From Promethearchaeota archaeon Loki_b31 (GTDB lineage Archaea > Asgardarchaeota > Lokiarchaeia > Sigyniarchaeales > SOKP01), in the NCBI GenBank assembly GCA_005222975.1, contig NJBI01000005.1:62001-126000 (forward strand): a stretch of 64,000 bases of DNA, read 5' to 3'. The translations under genes were made by a program, and so were the position numbers. The notes under the pieces are model-generated. The model was given only the letters and a program-made list of their open reading frames with translations. It made no database searches and had not been told where the DNA came from. Numbering within the stretch: position 1 is the first letter of the stretch; every line of letters begins with the position of its first letter. Shown piece by piece: positions 25,677 to 35,818 of the stretch.

Positions 25677-28541
25677 TTAATTTTTTTCTATTGGTAAAGA
25701 AAAGAAAAAAGTACTTCCTTTGTTCCGGCCTTCTGATTCCACCCATATTTTCCCGTCGTGAAGGTCAATTAATTCTTTCGAAATGTATAAACCTAATCCT
25801 GTCCCTTCGATGCCTACGTCCCATCCTTGGCCGTATCTTTCAATTTTACCAAACTGCGTAAAAAGTTGCGCTATTTCTTTTTTAGTTAATCCAATGCCGG
25901 TGTCTTTTATCGAAATTATATAATGATTGTTTTTTTGATGAGAATCAATTGTAATTGTACCCCCAATAGGAGTATACTTTATTGCATTTATCAATAAATT
26001 GGTGATAACTTCGTAAATTTTCTCTTTATCAAAATTTGTATATATATTATTCTTTATGTTTAGTTTAACCTTCTGTTCTCTTAATTTTGCCGTACCTTGT
26101 AATTGCTTAACACAATATTTGATTAAAAATGTAAGATTCTCTTTTTTTTTTTTTAATTTCAACAACCCTTGATCTAATTGGGAACTATCGACAAGTGCGT
26201 TAATGAAATCCTCAAGACGCTTACTACCGCTCTTGATTTCTTCTAAAATCGAAATAACATCGCTGTCCAACTTATTTGAGTGTAGTTTTAACAATAATTC
26301 GGTGAATCCTTTAATAGAAATTAAAGGCGTTTTTAACTCATGCGAAGTTCTTGAAAACAAATCACTTTTTAATTTATTTATTTCGCTCAACATTCGGTTT
26401 TGTTCTTCCAAATGATGTTGAGATTCCCACCTTCTTTGCTCTATTTCGAGAGCATCGCATATTAAAAATAGCACTAATTTATTTTGATTGGTAATAGTTG
26501 GATTTTGTTGAAATAAAACGCAGAGTAAACTATTTAAATCATTTCCAGATAGGATTAATTTACCATAACAAGCTTCGATACCGTTTTCAATTATATAACG
26601 ATCAGATTTGGCATACTTCGTTTTATGGATGTCAAAGAATTCTTGAGTAAAGTCGTGATTTTCTTTAAATAATTCGCTTATAAACAAATCTCTCGTAAAT
26701 TCTTCCGAAGTATACATTGTGATGACTCCTTTACTATTCATTACCCTATATTGCTCTTTTTCTTCATGATCGCTTTTAGTGATGTATAATACAATATCAC
26801 CATTAAGTTGTTTTAAGCAAGTTTTTAGCAATAATTCAATATTTTGTTGAATGTCCGTTGTGTAGTTTAAAAAATTAATATTTAACTCTAAAATCAATTT
26901 TTCGTACATTTTTTTTTCAGTGACATCTTCTAACCATAATCTAAAGCTAATTAGATTGTCTTTATCGTCGTATTGATTTAATCTTTTTCCTTGTAACCAT
27001 TTTATTATTCCTTTTTTATTTAAAATTCTAAATTCGATCTCCTTTCCTTCTTCTGAATTTAATAATTTTAACAGATCGTCTGGATGAATTATTTCATCCA
27101 TCAATTTTTTGTTGACATAGTCAACATCTTGATACCCAATAAATTCTAATAATTTTGGATTAATGTAAGAAACGCTATTGTTTTCCAGTTCTATTTCTAA
27201 AATACCAATTGTTGATGTCTCTAATAAATCCTTATATTTTTCTTCTGATTCTTTAATCATTTTTTCAGCTAATTCTTTTTCAGTAATATCCTCTACTGTA
27301 AAAATTATATTCTCGATTTCTCCGTTATTCTTTAATAAAGGCGTACCATTGATAGAAAGTAGAATATTTTCATTCGTAAATGACTTAAAAGTTGCATGAT
27401 AATCAAATATTGGTTTTTTCGTTTTCATAATAATCTGAAAAGGTAGCTCATTCTTAGGAATAAGTTTGCCTTCTGAGTTTAAAAATTTAAATTTTGTGGT
27501 TATAAATGTTTTTTTTAATAATTCTTCTTTAGGATAATGTAAGACTTTTTCGGCTTGAGAATTAACATATATAATATGCCCGTTTGTATCAACAGATAAG
27601 ATCCCCGCGGGAGAGGTTTCCATAATTCGTTCTAATCTATCATGTTGTTTACGCAAATTCTCTTCAGCGTTCTTCCGTTCGGTAATATCTTCAAAGGTAA
27701 TTAAAAGTCCTGCAACATTTCCATCAGAGTTTAACAAAGGAATTCTATTTACGTCTATCCAAATCTTTTCTCCGTTTCTGAGGATCCAAAATTCATTAGT
27801 ATGAAAAACAACTTTATTAGATTCGATAACTTTCCTTTCTTGTTCTTTGTTAAATTGTATTTGATTCTTATCTAAAAGCAATTCTTCGTCAGTTTTACCT
27901 ATAATGTTTTCAGGGTGTTCAATCCCAATTAATTTTGCGTAATTATCGTTACATCCGAGATAACTCAGATCAATATCCTTCCATATAATATATTGTGGGA
28001 TATTTTCTATTACCATCTGTAGCATTTCATAGCTGCTCTGCAAAGCTTCCTCATATTTTTTAGGATTAAATAATTTCCAAAAGCGTATTTCTGGGATAGT
28101 TTCTGTTATCTTTTTAAATCTATCTTCAGTTTCTCTTAAATTTACTTCAATTTTTTTTTGTTTTGAAATATCTTTCAAAATAATTAAGATTTTCTCGTTT
28201 TTATCCTCGTCCGTAAATTTTCTTGCTTTTATTTCCGCCCAAATTATTTCATCCTTCGTTGAAAATAACTTTGTTTCTTGAAAATTACCAAAAGTGTCGA
28301 TCCCCTTTTTTAAAAATTTTACTGCTTTTTTTTTATCTTCCGAAAATAGTATTTTTAGGAAAGAATTTCCGACTAAATCGCTTTCAGCATATCCTAATTT
28401 TTCCAATAACGGGCAATTGTTAATTAGCTCAATTCTGAAATCTTCTGTTTGATCAATAATCATAACCAAATCGTTAACAATTTCCATAAATATTTGAAAT
28501 TGAGTCTTAACATTTTCGCGCTTGTTATCGTCGGAAATCAT
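25677..28541 (-). CDS. Soluble multi-PAS sensor histidine kinase
   Basis: A 954-residue cytoplasmic sensor kinase with no membrane span. About four to five PAS domains occupy residues ~10-590; four are marked by PAC-type ends such as ILKDISKQKKIE, ITFEDITERKNAEE, FTVEDITEKELAEK and WLEDVTEKKMYEK. A GAF-like stretch follows (~590-710), then the HisKA box SRTSHELKTPLISIKGFTELL with the phospho-His. The HATPase_c domain has N-box NLLINAIKYTPIGG, DTGIGLTKKEI and GTGLGLYISKELI. It probably senses redox, ligand or energy signals through PAS cofactors. No response regulator gene is adjacent, so its partner is elsewhere; the nearest receiver protein is at 32606-33502. Confidence 0.92.
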   Translation of the reverse strand: MISDDNKRENVKTQFQIFMEIVNDLVMIIDQTEDFRIELINNCPLLEKLGYAESDLVGNSFLKILFSEDKKKAVKFLKKGIDTFGNFQETKLFSTKDEIIWAEIKARKFTDEDKNEKILIILKDISKQKKIEVNLRETEDRFKKITETIPEIRFWKLFNPKKYEEALQSSYEMLQMVIENIPQYIIWKDIDLSYLGCNDNYAKLIGIEHPENIIGKTDEELLLDKNQIQFNKEQERKVIESNKVVFHTNEFWILRNGEKIWIDVNRIPLLNSDGNVAGLLITFEDITERKNAEENLRKQHDRLERIMETSPAGILSVDTNGHIIYVNSQAEKVLHYPKEELLKKTFITTKFKFLNSEGKLIPKNELPFQIIMKTKKPIFDYHATFKSFTNENILLSINGTPLLKNNGEIENIIFTVEDITEKELAEKMIKESEEKYKDLLETSTIGILEIELENNSVSYINPKLLEFIGYQDVDYVNKKLMDEIIHPDDLLKLLNSEEGKEIEFRILNKKGIIKWLQGKRLNQYDDKDNLISFRLWLEDVTEKKMYEKLILELNINFLNYTTDIQQNIELLLKTCLKQLNGDIVLYITKSDHEEKEQYRVMNSKGVITMYTSEEFTRDLFISELFKENHDFTQEFFDIHKTKYAKSDRYIIENGIEACYGKLILSGNDLNSLLCVLFQQNPTITNQNKLVLFLICDALEIEQRRWESQHHLEEQNRMLSEINKLKSDLFSRTSHELKTPLISIKGFTELLLKLHSNKLDSDVISILEEIKSGSKRLEDFINALVDSSQLDQGLLKLKKKKENLTFLIKYCVKQLQGTAKLREQKVKLNIKNNIYTNFDKEKIYEVITNLLINAIKYTPIGGTITIDSHQKNNHYIISIKDTGIGLTKKEIAQLFTQFGKIERYGQGWDVGIEGTGLGLYISKELIDLHDGKIWVESEGRNKGSTFFFSLPIEKN

Positions 28542-28737
28542 TCGTATTCCTCCACCTCTAAGAACAAATTTTTTTATAATCTCTAAATTTGGTGATTACT
28601 CTTCAAATACTAGTGAAAATTTCTTTTATTTATATATTAGTATAATTTTAGGTTTTTTTCGTAATCATTAAACATACAATTAAGATAAATTTCATTTTTA
28701 AAATTAGAGAGTAGAAAAGATTATGAGTTTTGATTAT

Positions 28738-30600
28738 TCAATAACTATTAGCCCAACTAATATCGAGTTCATCCAATTTTATTTTTGAAGGAACGCCATT
28801 TTTGTCCCAGCCCATCATTTCGTAGTAGATTTTTTTGGCTTCACTAAAATTTTTTAAATCGATAGATGTTTCAGCTAGAGCTCCTGAAGTGTGAGGTTGG
28901 AAAAATCTATCTGGTAAACGATCGTCATCACTCGTAAATCCTTCTCTTAAGTTAAATATTCGAGTCATATTCATAATTCGCTCACCTACTTTCATCAATT
29001 CGAAAGTTGAGGTATTCCAACCGGTAACTGCTCTAACTATTTCTGTTTGCTCAAATGGGTTCCACGGCACAAAATAACACATTACGAGAGCATTAACTAA
29101 AGCACCCCAATTCATCTGATATATTAAGGCTCGAACCTTTTTTGCGCTCAAATCATCAAGGCGGAGTGGTGTTAAAATTCCAAACGTATTAAAATTAGCA
29201 ATCGAACCTTCATTTGCAATAACTGTATCGTGGAGATTATGCATGTGTTCTGCTCCTGTTGGTGAAATCGTGTACCCTAGTCCCAATCCTTGCTTTAAGG
29301 GTGGTTCGTGCATCGGAAGTTCTTGACCCTTCACATGGATGGCGAATTCTTGCGCTCCGTTTTGAATTTTTTCAGCGGCTCTTTTTACACCCTCAGCCAA
29401 AATATTTCCTAAACCTTCTCGCTTAGCAATTATTTCAATCATTTGAATCATGGCTTTGGAATTACCAAACTTTAAAACTATCCCTCCAGTATCGGACTCA
29501 TTTAATATATTGTTTTCAAAGCACTCCATGGCAAAACTAATGCTCATACCAGTGGAGATCGTATCAATTGAGTACTTATTACAAAGTTCATTAGCCTTAC
29601 ACACTGCTTTAAGGTCATAAATCCCACAATTAGAGCCGAAAGCAGCAAGTGTCTCGTATTCTGGACCACCATATTCTGGATCTACGACCCACGGTTCTTT
29701 AATTTGTACGACCTTTTTGCATTTAATTGGACACGCAAAACAAGTTTCCATTTTTAGATCAATTTCTTCTTTGTTAATTTGTGGGTCTAGAGTCTTAGCA
29801 CTACCAATTCCTCCTGCTTTAAAATTGCGAGTCGGAAGGTTCCCCATAGAGGCAAACATTTCCATTACACCTCCACCAGTTCCATGTGAGAAATACTCTT
29901 TATAATATTTCAAGTAGTCATTACTATAGGAATTCCTTAATTCTCTTAACTTTTCCTTGTTAGCCACTTTAAGTCTCTTATTACCTCTTACAACTACGGC
30001 TTTAAGGTTTTTAGAACCCATGACGGCTCCCATACCCGTTCGACCCGCAGCGCTACGAAGATCGTTTATCACACAAGCATATCGCACCAAATTCTCGCCT
30101 CCTGAGCCAATTTGACTTATATGCACAAGCTTATCGTCTAATTCTTTTGTTATTATTTTTTGAGCTTCACCGGTTGTTTTTCCCCAGATATGGCCAGCGT
30201 CTCTTATTTCTACATTTCCATTTTTTATCCAAATAAAAATTGGTTTTTTTGCTTTTCCTTCAATGACTATTGCATCGAAACCAGCTCTTTTCAACTCTGG
30301 CCCCCAATATCCCCCCACTTCAGATTCACCAAATCCATTTGTTAAGGGTGATTTTGCACCGACGCTATTTCTTCCCGCTCCCGCAATAGATACGCCCGTT
30401 ATAGGACCTGTAGCAAAAATTAACTTGTTTTCGGGACCAAGAGGATCTATGTTAGGTTTTAATTCTTTTAGAAGATAATACGCAACAAAACCCTCTCCAC
30501 CAATATATTTCCTATAGAATATTTCTTCGGGATGTTCTATGCTAATCTTATCATTTGATAAATTAACCCTTAATATTTTGCCACTATAGCCAAATTCCAT
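28738..30600 (-). CDS. aor: Tungsten-type aldehyde:ferredoxin oxidoreductase
   Basis: A 620-residue AOR-family enzyme that oxidises aldehydes to carboxylic acids with ferredoxin, using a tungstopterin and a [4Fe-4S] cluster. The N-terminal GYSGKILRVNLSNDKISIE is typical. Pterin-binding segments include RSAAGRTGMGAVMGSKNLKA. Cluster cysteines are in CFACPIKCKK, with the fourth probably in LVMCYFVPWN. GLGYTISPTGAEHMHN and FTSDDDRLPDRFF are further family blocks. The length is normal. It stands alone, divergent from cysE. It depends on pterin cofactor synthesis; a mobA-like gene is at 46776-47447, though AOR itself uses a bis-pterin without nucleotide. The substrate aldehyde is unknown. Confidence 0.93.
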   Translation of the reverse strand: MEFGYSGKILRVNLSNDKISIEHPEEIFYRKYIGGEGFVAYYLLKELKPNIDPLGPENKLIFATGPITGVSIAGAGRNSVGAKSPLTNGFGESEVGGYWGPELKRAGFDAIVIEGKAKKPIFIWIKNGNVEIRDAGHIWGKTTGEAQKIITKELDDKLVHISQIGSGGENLVRYACVINDLRSAAGRTGMGAVMGSKNLKAVVVRGNKRLKVANKEKLRELRNSYSNDYLKYYKEYFSHGTGGGVMEMFASMGNLPTRNFKAGGIGSAKTLDPQINKEEIDLKMETCFACPIKCKKVVQIKEPWVVDPEYGGPEYETLAAFGSNCGIYDLKAVCKANELCNKYSIDTISTGMSISFAMECFENNILNESDTGGIVLKFGNSKAMIQMIEIIAKREGLGNILAEGVKRAAEKIQNGAQEFAIHVKGQELPMHEPPLKQGLGLGYTISPTGAEHMHNLHDTVIANEGSIANFNTFGILTPLRLDDLSAKKVRALIYQMNWGALVNALVMCYFVPWNPFEQTEIVRAVTGWNTSTFELMKVGERIMNMTRIFNLREGFTSDDDRLPDRFFQPHTSGALAETSIDLKNFSEAKKIYYEMMGWDKNGVPSKIKLDELDISWANSY

Positions 30601-30737
30601 CTTTAAACCTCTATTTAATAAAATTTTGATTATTCTAAAAATTTATTATTTATAAACATAAATTATTTGATAATAACAGATTTTTTAGTTAAGTATGAAT
30701 ATTTAAATTTCCAAAAAAAAATGGGAGGGATAACTTA

Positions 30738-31583
30738 ATGGAAACGGATGATTTTTTTAAATGCTTATCTTGTGGCAAAAAGTTGGGTTTAAAATCAATA
30801 AATGGAGGGACCCAGTGCCCAGATTGTTTGTTAAAATTAGAATTTAAAACGGAAGATTTGGATTACAGAGAAATTAACAAGTATCTTCAAGGTATTTTAA
30901 ATTTTTTTGTTTCAGATGTGAATGCTGCGTTTAATAAAGATCCCGCTGCACGCACCTTAATTGAAGTATTAACAAGTTATCCTGGGATTAAAGCTATATT
31001 ACTATATCGCATAGCGCATTTTTTTTGGAAATTAGGACTACCATACATACCTAGATATATTTCCGGTATCGCACGAGATCTAACGGCCGTAGAAATTCAT
31101 CCAGGAGCAGAAATTGGCAGCGACTTCTTTATAGACCACGGAGCAGGAGTAGTTATAGGGGAAACAGCTGAAGTTGGAAATAATGTAACAATTTACGCAG
31201 GCGTAGTTTTAGGTGGTACTAATTTGGAACAAAAAAAAAGACACCCCACTTTAGGTGATAATGTTGTTGTTGGTACTGGCGCAAAAATTTTAGGACCTAT
31301 TACTCTTGGAGATAACGTGAGAGTTGGGGCGAATTCCGTGGTTGTTAACGATGTACCTTCAAATTGCGTAGTCGTAGGGGTTCCTGCGAAAATTGTTTCG
31401 AAAAAAGGAGAAAAAATCGAAAAAATTGATTTGCGCCACGGTGACCTTCCCGACCCAATTTCAATCGCTATCTCGAGTTTAAATAAAAGAATCAAAGAAT
31501 TAGAGAAATATTTTCCTCATAGTTCGAAACCTACAGAAGACAATATCGAAATATTTTACGGAGAAAATGGTAGTGGAATATAA
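30738..31583 (+). CDS. cysE: Serine O-acetyltransferase with N-terminal zinc ribbon
   Basis: A 281-residue CysE that acetylates L-serine with acetyl-CoA as the first step of cysteine synthesis. The left-handed beta-helix core is clear: VEIHPGAEIGSDFFIDHGAG, VVIGETAEVGNNVTIYAGV, LGGTNLEQKKRHPTLGDN, VGTGAKILGPITLGDN. Unusually, an extra N-terminal segment has CLSCGKK and CPDC (C9, C12, C27, C30), a zinc-ribbon-like element absent from ordinary CysE; it may sense metal or redox state or mediate binding. GGGAGGG precedes the ATG. cysK follows 45 bases downstream, so the pair forms a cysteine operon. Confidence 0.92.
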   Translation: METDDFFKCLSCGKKLGLKSINGGTQCPDCLLKLEFKTEDLDYREINKYLQGILNFFVSDVNAAFNKDPAARTLIEVLTSYPGIKAILLYRIAHFFWKLGLPYIPRYISGIARDLTAVEIHPGAEIGSDFFIDHGAGVVIGETAEVGNNVTIYAGVVLGGTNLEQKKRHPTLGDNVVVGTGAKILGPITLGDNVRVGANSVVVNDVPSNCVVVGVPAKIVSKKGEKIEKIDLRHGDLPDPISIAISSLNKRIKELEKYFPHSSKPTEDNIEIFYGENGSGI

Positions 31584-31628
31584 AGTAGAAATTCTTTTTA
31601 ATGATTGTAAAATAAAAAGGTGAATTTA

Positions 31629-32558
31629 ATGGCAAATTATTATAATAATATAGTTGAAGCAATTGGGAAAACGCCCTTAGTGAAATTAAACAGAATCACT
31701 GGAAGTGTTAAGCCAAATGTATTTGTAAAATTGGAGTCTCTTAATCCTGGGGGTAGCGTTAAAGATAGAATTGGAATGAACATGATACAGAAAGCAGAAG
31801 AGGAAGGTCTTATTGATAAAGATACAACCATAGTAGAGCCTACTTCTGGAAATACGGGCATTGGTTTAGCCCTCGTGTGTGCGTCAAAAGGATATAAAAT
31901 AATTTTAGTAATGCCAGAAAGCGTAACTATTGAGAGAGTCCAAATTCTTAAAGCTTATGGTGCTGAAGTGGTTTTAACACCAAAAGAAGGTGGTATGAAA
32001 GGATCAATTTCAAAAGCGGAAGAAATAGCTAAAGAAAAAGGAAAAATTTTCATCCCTCAGCAATTTAAAAACCTAGCAAACCCAGATATACACCGAAAAA
32101 CTACGGCATTAGAGATATTTAACGATTTAGCTGGTCAAGTGGATGGGTTTGTTGCTGGAATAGGAACTGGAGGAACAATAACAGGAGTCGGTGAGGTATT
32201 AAAAGATAGGGTTGGGGCGAGAATGAAGGTTTACGCAGTAGAACCTAAAGATTCTGCGATCCTATCAGGTGGGAAACCAGGGCCTCATAAAATTCAGGGT
32301 ATAGGGGCGGGTTTTATCCCCGAAGTGCTAAATATCAAAATTTACGACAGAATTATAACAGTTGACTACAAAGATGCCAGCGAGACGGCTAGAAAATTAG
32401 CTAGAATGGAGGGAATATTCGTTGGAATTTCAGCAGGAGCTTGCACATGGGCAGCAATTCACGAAGCTTCAAAAGATTTCGTAGAAGGAGAAAATGTCGT
32501 GGCACTCTTACCTGACGGAGGAGAAAAATATCTCTCAACAGAATTGTATCAGTTTTAG
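31629..32558 (+). CDS. cysK: Cysteine synthase A (O-acetylserine sulfhydrylase)
   Basis: A 309-residue PLP enzyme making cysteine from O-acetylserine and sulfide. The Schiff-base lysine lies in NPGGSVKDRIGMNM, the PLP phosphate loop is GIGTGGTITGVGE, and TSGNTGIGLALV binds substrate. I start at ATG 31629 rather than GTG 31620, because AAAAAGGTGA at 31615-31623 gives the correct spacing. CysE is encoded just upstream, and the two enzymes are known to form the cysteine synthase complex. Tuned cysteine supply fits an organism with many Fe-S proteins; tRNA-Cys and cysS lie ~6 kb downstream but not in this operon. Confidence 0.95.
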   Translation: MANYYNNIVEAIGKTPLVKLNRITGSVKPNVFVKLESLNPGGSVKDRIGMNMIQKAEEEGLIDKDTTIVEPTSGNTGIGLALVCASKGYKIILVMPESVTIERVQILKAYGAEVVLTPKEGGMKGSISKAEEIAKEKGKIFIPQQFKNLANPDIHRKTTALEIFNDLAGQVDGFVAGIGTGGTITGVGEVLKDRVGARMKVYAVEPKDSAILSGGKPGPHKIQGIGAGFIPEVLNIKIYDRIITVDYKDASETARKLARMEGIFVGISAGACTWAAIHEASKDFVEGENVVALLPDGGEKYLSTELYQF

Positions 32559-32605
32559 GCAAAAAAACTAAATAAATATATAAAAGTAGTTAAAGATTTT
32601 TCATA

Positions 32606-33502
32606 CTATTTTATTTGTGCTGTTTCTATCAACAAAATATCGTAAATTCTTTTCCAATATTCTTCGATGTTCCAATTCAATTTATTTTTAATCTTATCAG
32701 ATAAATCAGTAAATACATCTTTAATCTTTAAAGTGTGAAAATAGTTAATTAATGGAGCGATAATTGCAATCATATATTGTTTTTCTCCAAATCTTTCTTC
32801 TTTATCAGGATACGAATCAAAAAAAAGATAACCACGACTATTTAAATTTTCTATATTTAATAAAACACCTTCAGCCTTAGTGATTTTGTCGTGACCATAA
32901 ATAGAAGTTGCTACCGTAAACAATTGATTTGAAATGTCGTTTAAGGACATGGAAAAATCTTTTTCTTCAGGGTAATAACAATTTAATTCGGGGCCAAACT
33001 TGTCGTCCCAAAAGGTTAGGAATAAACATATAAATTCTCCTTGGTCACTAGTAGCTAGCATCTTCATTTCGATATTCATAGTTGAAAAGACTTCGTCGAT
33101 TTTGTTGTTTAAAGCGTTTACTCTGTTAATACGGGCAATTCTACCAGATAATATAGCTAACAAGTCTTTCTCGTCAAAAGGTTTTGTTAAATAATCGTCT
33201 ACTCCTAGCAACTTTCCAAGCCTAATATCTTTAGGAGTAGTGCGAGCGGAAAGAAACACGAAAGGAATTCGATTCCATCGTGGTTCGTTGGATATCTCTT
33301 TAAAAAATTCATAACCATCCATTTCAGGCATCATTATATCGCTAATGATAATATCAGGAACCTGTTCAAGTTCCGAAAGAACTTTTAGAGCTACTTTTCC
33401 GTTTTTCGCTGTAACTGATTCATAGTTGTTCGATTCTAACATTAAATTTAAATTGTACAACAAATCAACATTATCCTCGACAACAAGAATTAGAGGTTTC
33501 AA
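32606..33502 (-). CDS. Response regulator: REC domain plus C-terminal longin/roadblock-like domain
   Basis: A 298-residue protein. Residues 1-~125 are a receiver domain: VVEDNVD, phospho-acceptor Asp55 in IIISDIMMPEMDG, FLSARTT and DDYLTKPF. No DNA-binding domain follows. Instead, after a helix, ~150-290 show strands and helices (FICLFLTFWDDKFGPELNCY, GVLLNIENLNSRGYLFF, YMIAIIAPLINYF) that resemble longin/roadblock-like GTPase-associated domains of Asgard archaea; this is inferred from pattern. It is the last gene of the string ArsR - small GTPase - MASE3 kinase - this regulator, so a link from phosphotransfer to a GTPase is plausible. Confidence 0.75.
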   Translation of the reverse strand: MKPLILVVEDNVDLLYNLNLMLESNNYESVTAKNGKVALKVLSELEQVPDIIISDIMMPEMDGYEFFKEISNEPRWNRIPFVFLSARTTPKDIRLGKLLGVDDYLTKPFDEKDLLAILSGRIARINRVNALNNKIDEVFSTMNIEMKMLATSDQGEFICLFLTFWDDKFGPELNCYYPEEKDFSMSLNDISNQLFTVATSIYGHDKITKAEGVLLNIENLNSRGYLFFDSYPDKEERFGEKQYMIAIIAPLINYFHTLKIKDVFTDLSDKIKNKLNWNIEEYWKRIYDILLIETAQIK

Positions 33503-33566
33503 ATCAAATCTAACTGAATTTGTGTTTTTTTAATTATCTATTAGAATTGAATAAGGAGAAATTAGC

Positions 33567-35786
33567 TTATATTCTTTTTTCAATTATCGGAAGAAAAATA
33601 GAAAAAGTTGATCCTTTACCATAATCGCTTTGAGCCCATACTTCGCCACCATGAAGTTTTAATAGCTCTTTCGCTATAGATAATCCTAAACCCGTACCAG
33701 GAATATCGCTTACTTGTTCAGATCTAAAAAATCTTTCAAAAATAGATGGTAAATCTTCTTCCAAAATTCCTACTCCATAGTCTTTAATCTGAAATAAAAC
33801 ACCGTCTTTTTCATCTATGTTGTATTTCCCCTTGTAATAATTAATAGCTCTAATGTCTATTTTATTACTCTCCTTTGAATATTTCATGGCGTTATCGATA
33901 AAAATACGAAATATTTGGTCAATTTTTGTTGAATCCCCATATAATTTAATATTTTTATCTATCTCTACGCTAAAAGTAATATTTTTCGCATTTCCAATAG
34001 GCTCCATTAAAGTTAATATGTTACCAATAATCGTAAGTGGATTATATTCTTCCCACTTTAATTTCACTTTACGCTCGTCTATTCTTGATATCACTAAAAG
34101 ATCTTCAACTAATTCTTTTAAAAGATAAATGTTTCTTTTGATTCCTTCCTGCAATTTTTTATTTAAATCTGGAGTAACTTTTTCAGAATGATTATCTAAA
34201 AAATCAAGCGACATAATTAAAATCGAAATTGGTGTTCTTAATTCATGTGATACCGTTGAAACAAAACGTTCCAAGCTTTCCTCAGCTTCTTTCCGAGCTG
34301 TTATATTCATACCGTATATATTTGCATATCCCCTATCTTTCATTGGTACAATGAAAAGAGAATAAATTTTATCTTTAATATTCAACTCTATTTCTAAATT
34401 TAGGTTCTCAGAAAAGGAGTTATTGATGTATTCCTGTAAAAACTTAGGAATTTTACTCCCTTCTCCGATTAAGAATAGCTCTTGACTCACTTTATTTGCT
34501 AAAATAACATATTTGTTACTTACTCTTAATGTGGGATTAGGATTTTCCAATGGAAACCTTGCCATATCCGCAATTTTTTCTTGCGCGATCTTTCGCTCAG
34601 TAATATTAGTGTAATTTTGTATAATTCCAATGAATTCGCCATTTATGTTTTTATAAGGAACTGCTCTTACAAGATTAATAACCTTAGTACCGTCATCGAA
34701 TTTTGTAACTAATTCATATTCATAATGGTCTTTTCCTTCTCGTATTTGATTCCTTGAACATATTTCGGTATGACATCGATTTTCGCACCCCACTTGAAGG
34801 TCGTAACATTTTTTACCTATAAGGTCTTCTTTGGATAAGCGGAAAAGAGAAGCGTATGTCTCGTTAACGCGCAAGATTTCGCAGTCATTACTGATCACCC
34901 TTAATGGTAGAGATGCGTTGAACATTTGGTTAAATTCAGAGTTCGCTTGTTCTAATTGGTTCGCTTTTTCAATCGAAGATTCCTCGCTCAACTTCAACTT
35001 CCTAAATAATAAATCAAAGGGGGTTTCTATGCCCAATTTGATTATTGCCTTGTAGACAAAGAAAAAGGCAATGATTTTAAAAATGTGACCAATTAAATTT
35101 GAGAAGCCAAATACACTAATATAGAAAGTAAACGCCAATTCTGAAATCATTGTAGCAATAATGGATATTACAATTAAAAGAAATATTTCCTGAGCAAACT
35201 CGTCTTTATGCTTGTATAACACTATTAGTGTAACGAAAAGAATTGTATCAATTGCGTATTCACTAATTATTTTAAAAGGAGTTAGCCCCGAACCTTCGAT
35301 ATAACATACAGGGAAGAAACCCTGAAATATGGTGGTTAATAAAATAATAATTATAATGATATAGCTTGCGAATAAATAATTAGCTTTAATCTTTTTTTTA
35401 ATGACCATAGTAGCAAATAAATAGGAGAGTGCTTGCCAATATCGGGCTACAATCCACAATTGCGTCGGAAGATTCGCGTCAAATTCAAGGAATACGCCCA
35501 TTCCTGAGTAAGCTAAAGTGTGAATTAAATCTATTATACTTATGAAGAGAAAAGAAACACCTAATACCAAAAAGAAGGAGCTATTCATGTATTTTCTTGA
35601 GTGCCAGCCAATAAGAAAAACACCTCCTGAAATAACAATACTGATTACTTCTATAATCGAATGAAAAAGCAAGAAACTGTAGAGACTTGCTAAATAAGTA
35701 AGAAGTAACCCTACTATCAGTATTATATACTCGATTGAATCACGCCGAATTATCGATGCTTCTGAATCGTTCTCTTTGTTAAGCAA
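33567..35786 (-). CDS. MASE3 membrane-associated PAS histidine kinase
   Basis: A 739-residue sensor kinase. About eight hydrophobic spans at residues ~17-255 form a MASE3-type sensor (FLFISIIDLIHTLAYSGMGV, LPTQLWIVARYWQALSYLFA). A PAS domain with a cysteine group (GKKCYDLQVGCENRCHTEIC) follows, then GIIQNYTNITERKIAQE, a second degenerate PAS, the HisKA box FVSTVSHELRTPISILIMSL, and HATPase_c with FIDNAMKYSKESNK, DYGVGILEEDL and GTGLGLSIAKELL. The C-x7-C-x3-C-x3-C cluster in the first PAS could bind a metal or redox cofactor. It is encoded between the small GTPase and the response regulator on the same strand and is their likely signal input. Confidence 0.92.
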   Translation of the reverse strand: MLNKENDSEASIIRRDSIEYIILIVGLLLTYLASLYSFLLFHSIIEVISIVISGGVFLIGWHSRKYMNSSFFLVLGVSFLFISIIDLIHTLAYSGMGVFLEFDANLPTQLWIVARYWQALSYLFATMVIKKKIKANYLFASYIIIIIILLTTIFQGFFPVCYIEGSGLTPFKIISEYAIDTILFVTLIVLYKHKDEFAQEIFLLIVISIIATMISELAFTFYISVFGFSNLIGHIFKIIAFFFVYKAIIKLGIETPFDLLFRKLKLSEESSIEKANQLEQANSEFNQMFNASLPLRVISNDCEILRVNETYASLFRLSKEDLIGKKCYDLQVGCENRCHTEICSRNQIREGKDHYEYELVTKFDDGTKVINLVRAVPYKNINGEFIGIIQNYTNITERKIAQEKIADMARFPLENPNPTLRVSNKYVILANKVSQELFLIGEGSKIPKFLQEYINNSFSENLNLEIELNIKDKIYSLFIVPMKDRGYANIYGMNITARKEAEESLERFVSTVSHELRTPISILIMSLDFLDNHSEKVTPDLNKKLQEGIKRNIYLLKELVEDLLVISRIDERKVKLKWEEYNPLTIIGNILTLMEPIGNAKNITFSVEIDKNIKLYGDSTKIDQIFRIFIDNAMKYSKESNKIDIRAINYYKGKYNIDEKDGVLFQIKDYGVGILEEDLPSIFERFFRSEQVSDIPGTGLGLSIAKELLKLHGGEVWAQSDYGKGSTFSIFLPIIEKRI

Positions 35787-35818
35787 AATATATCCCTTCC
35801 TTTTCTTATTTTTTTATT

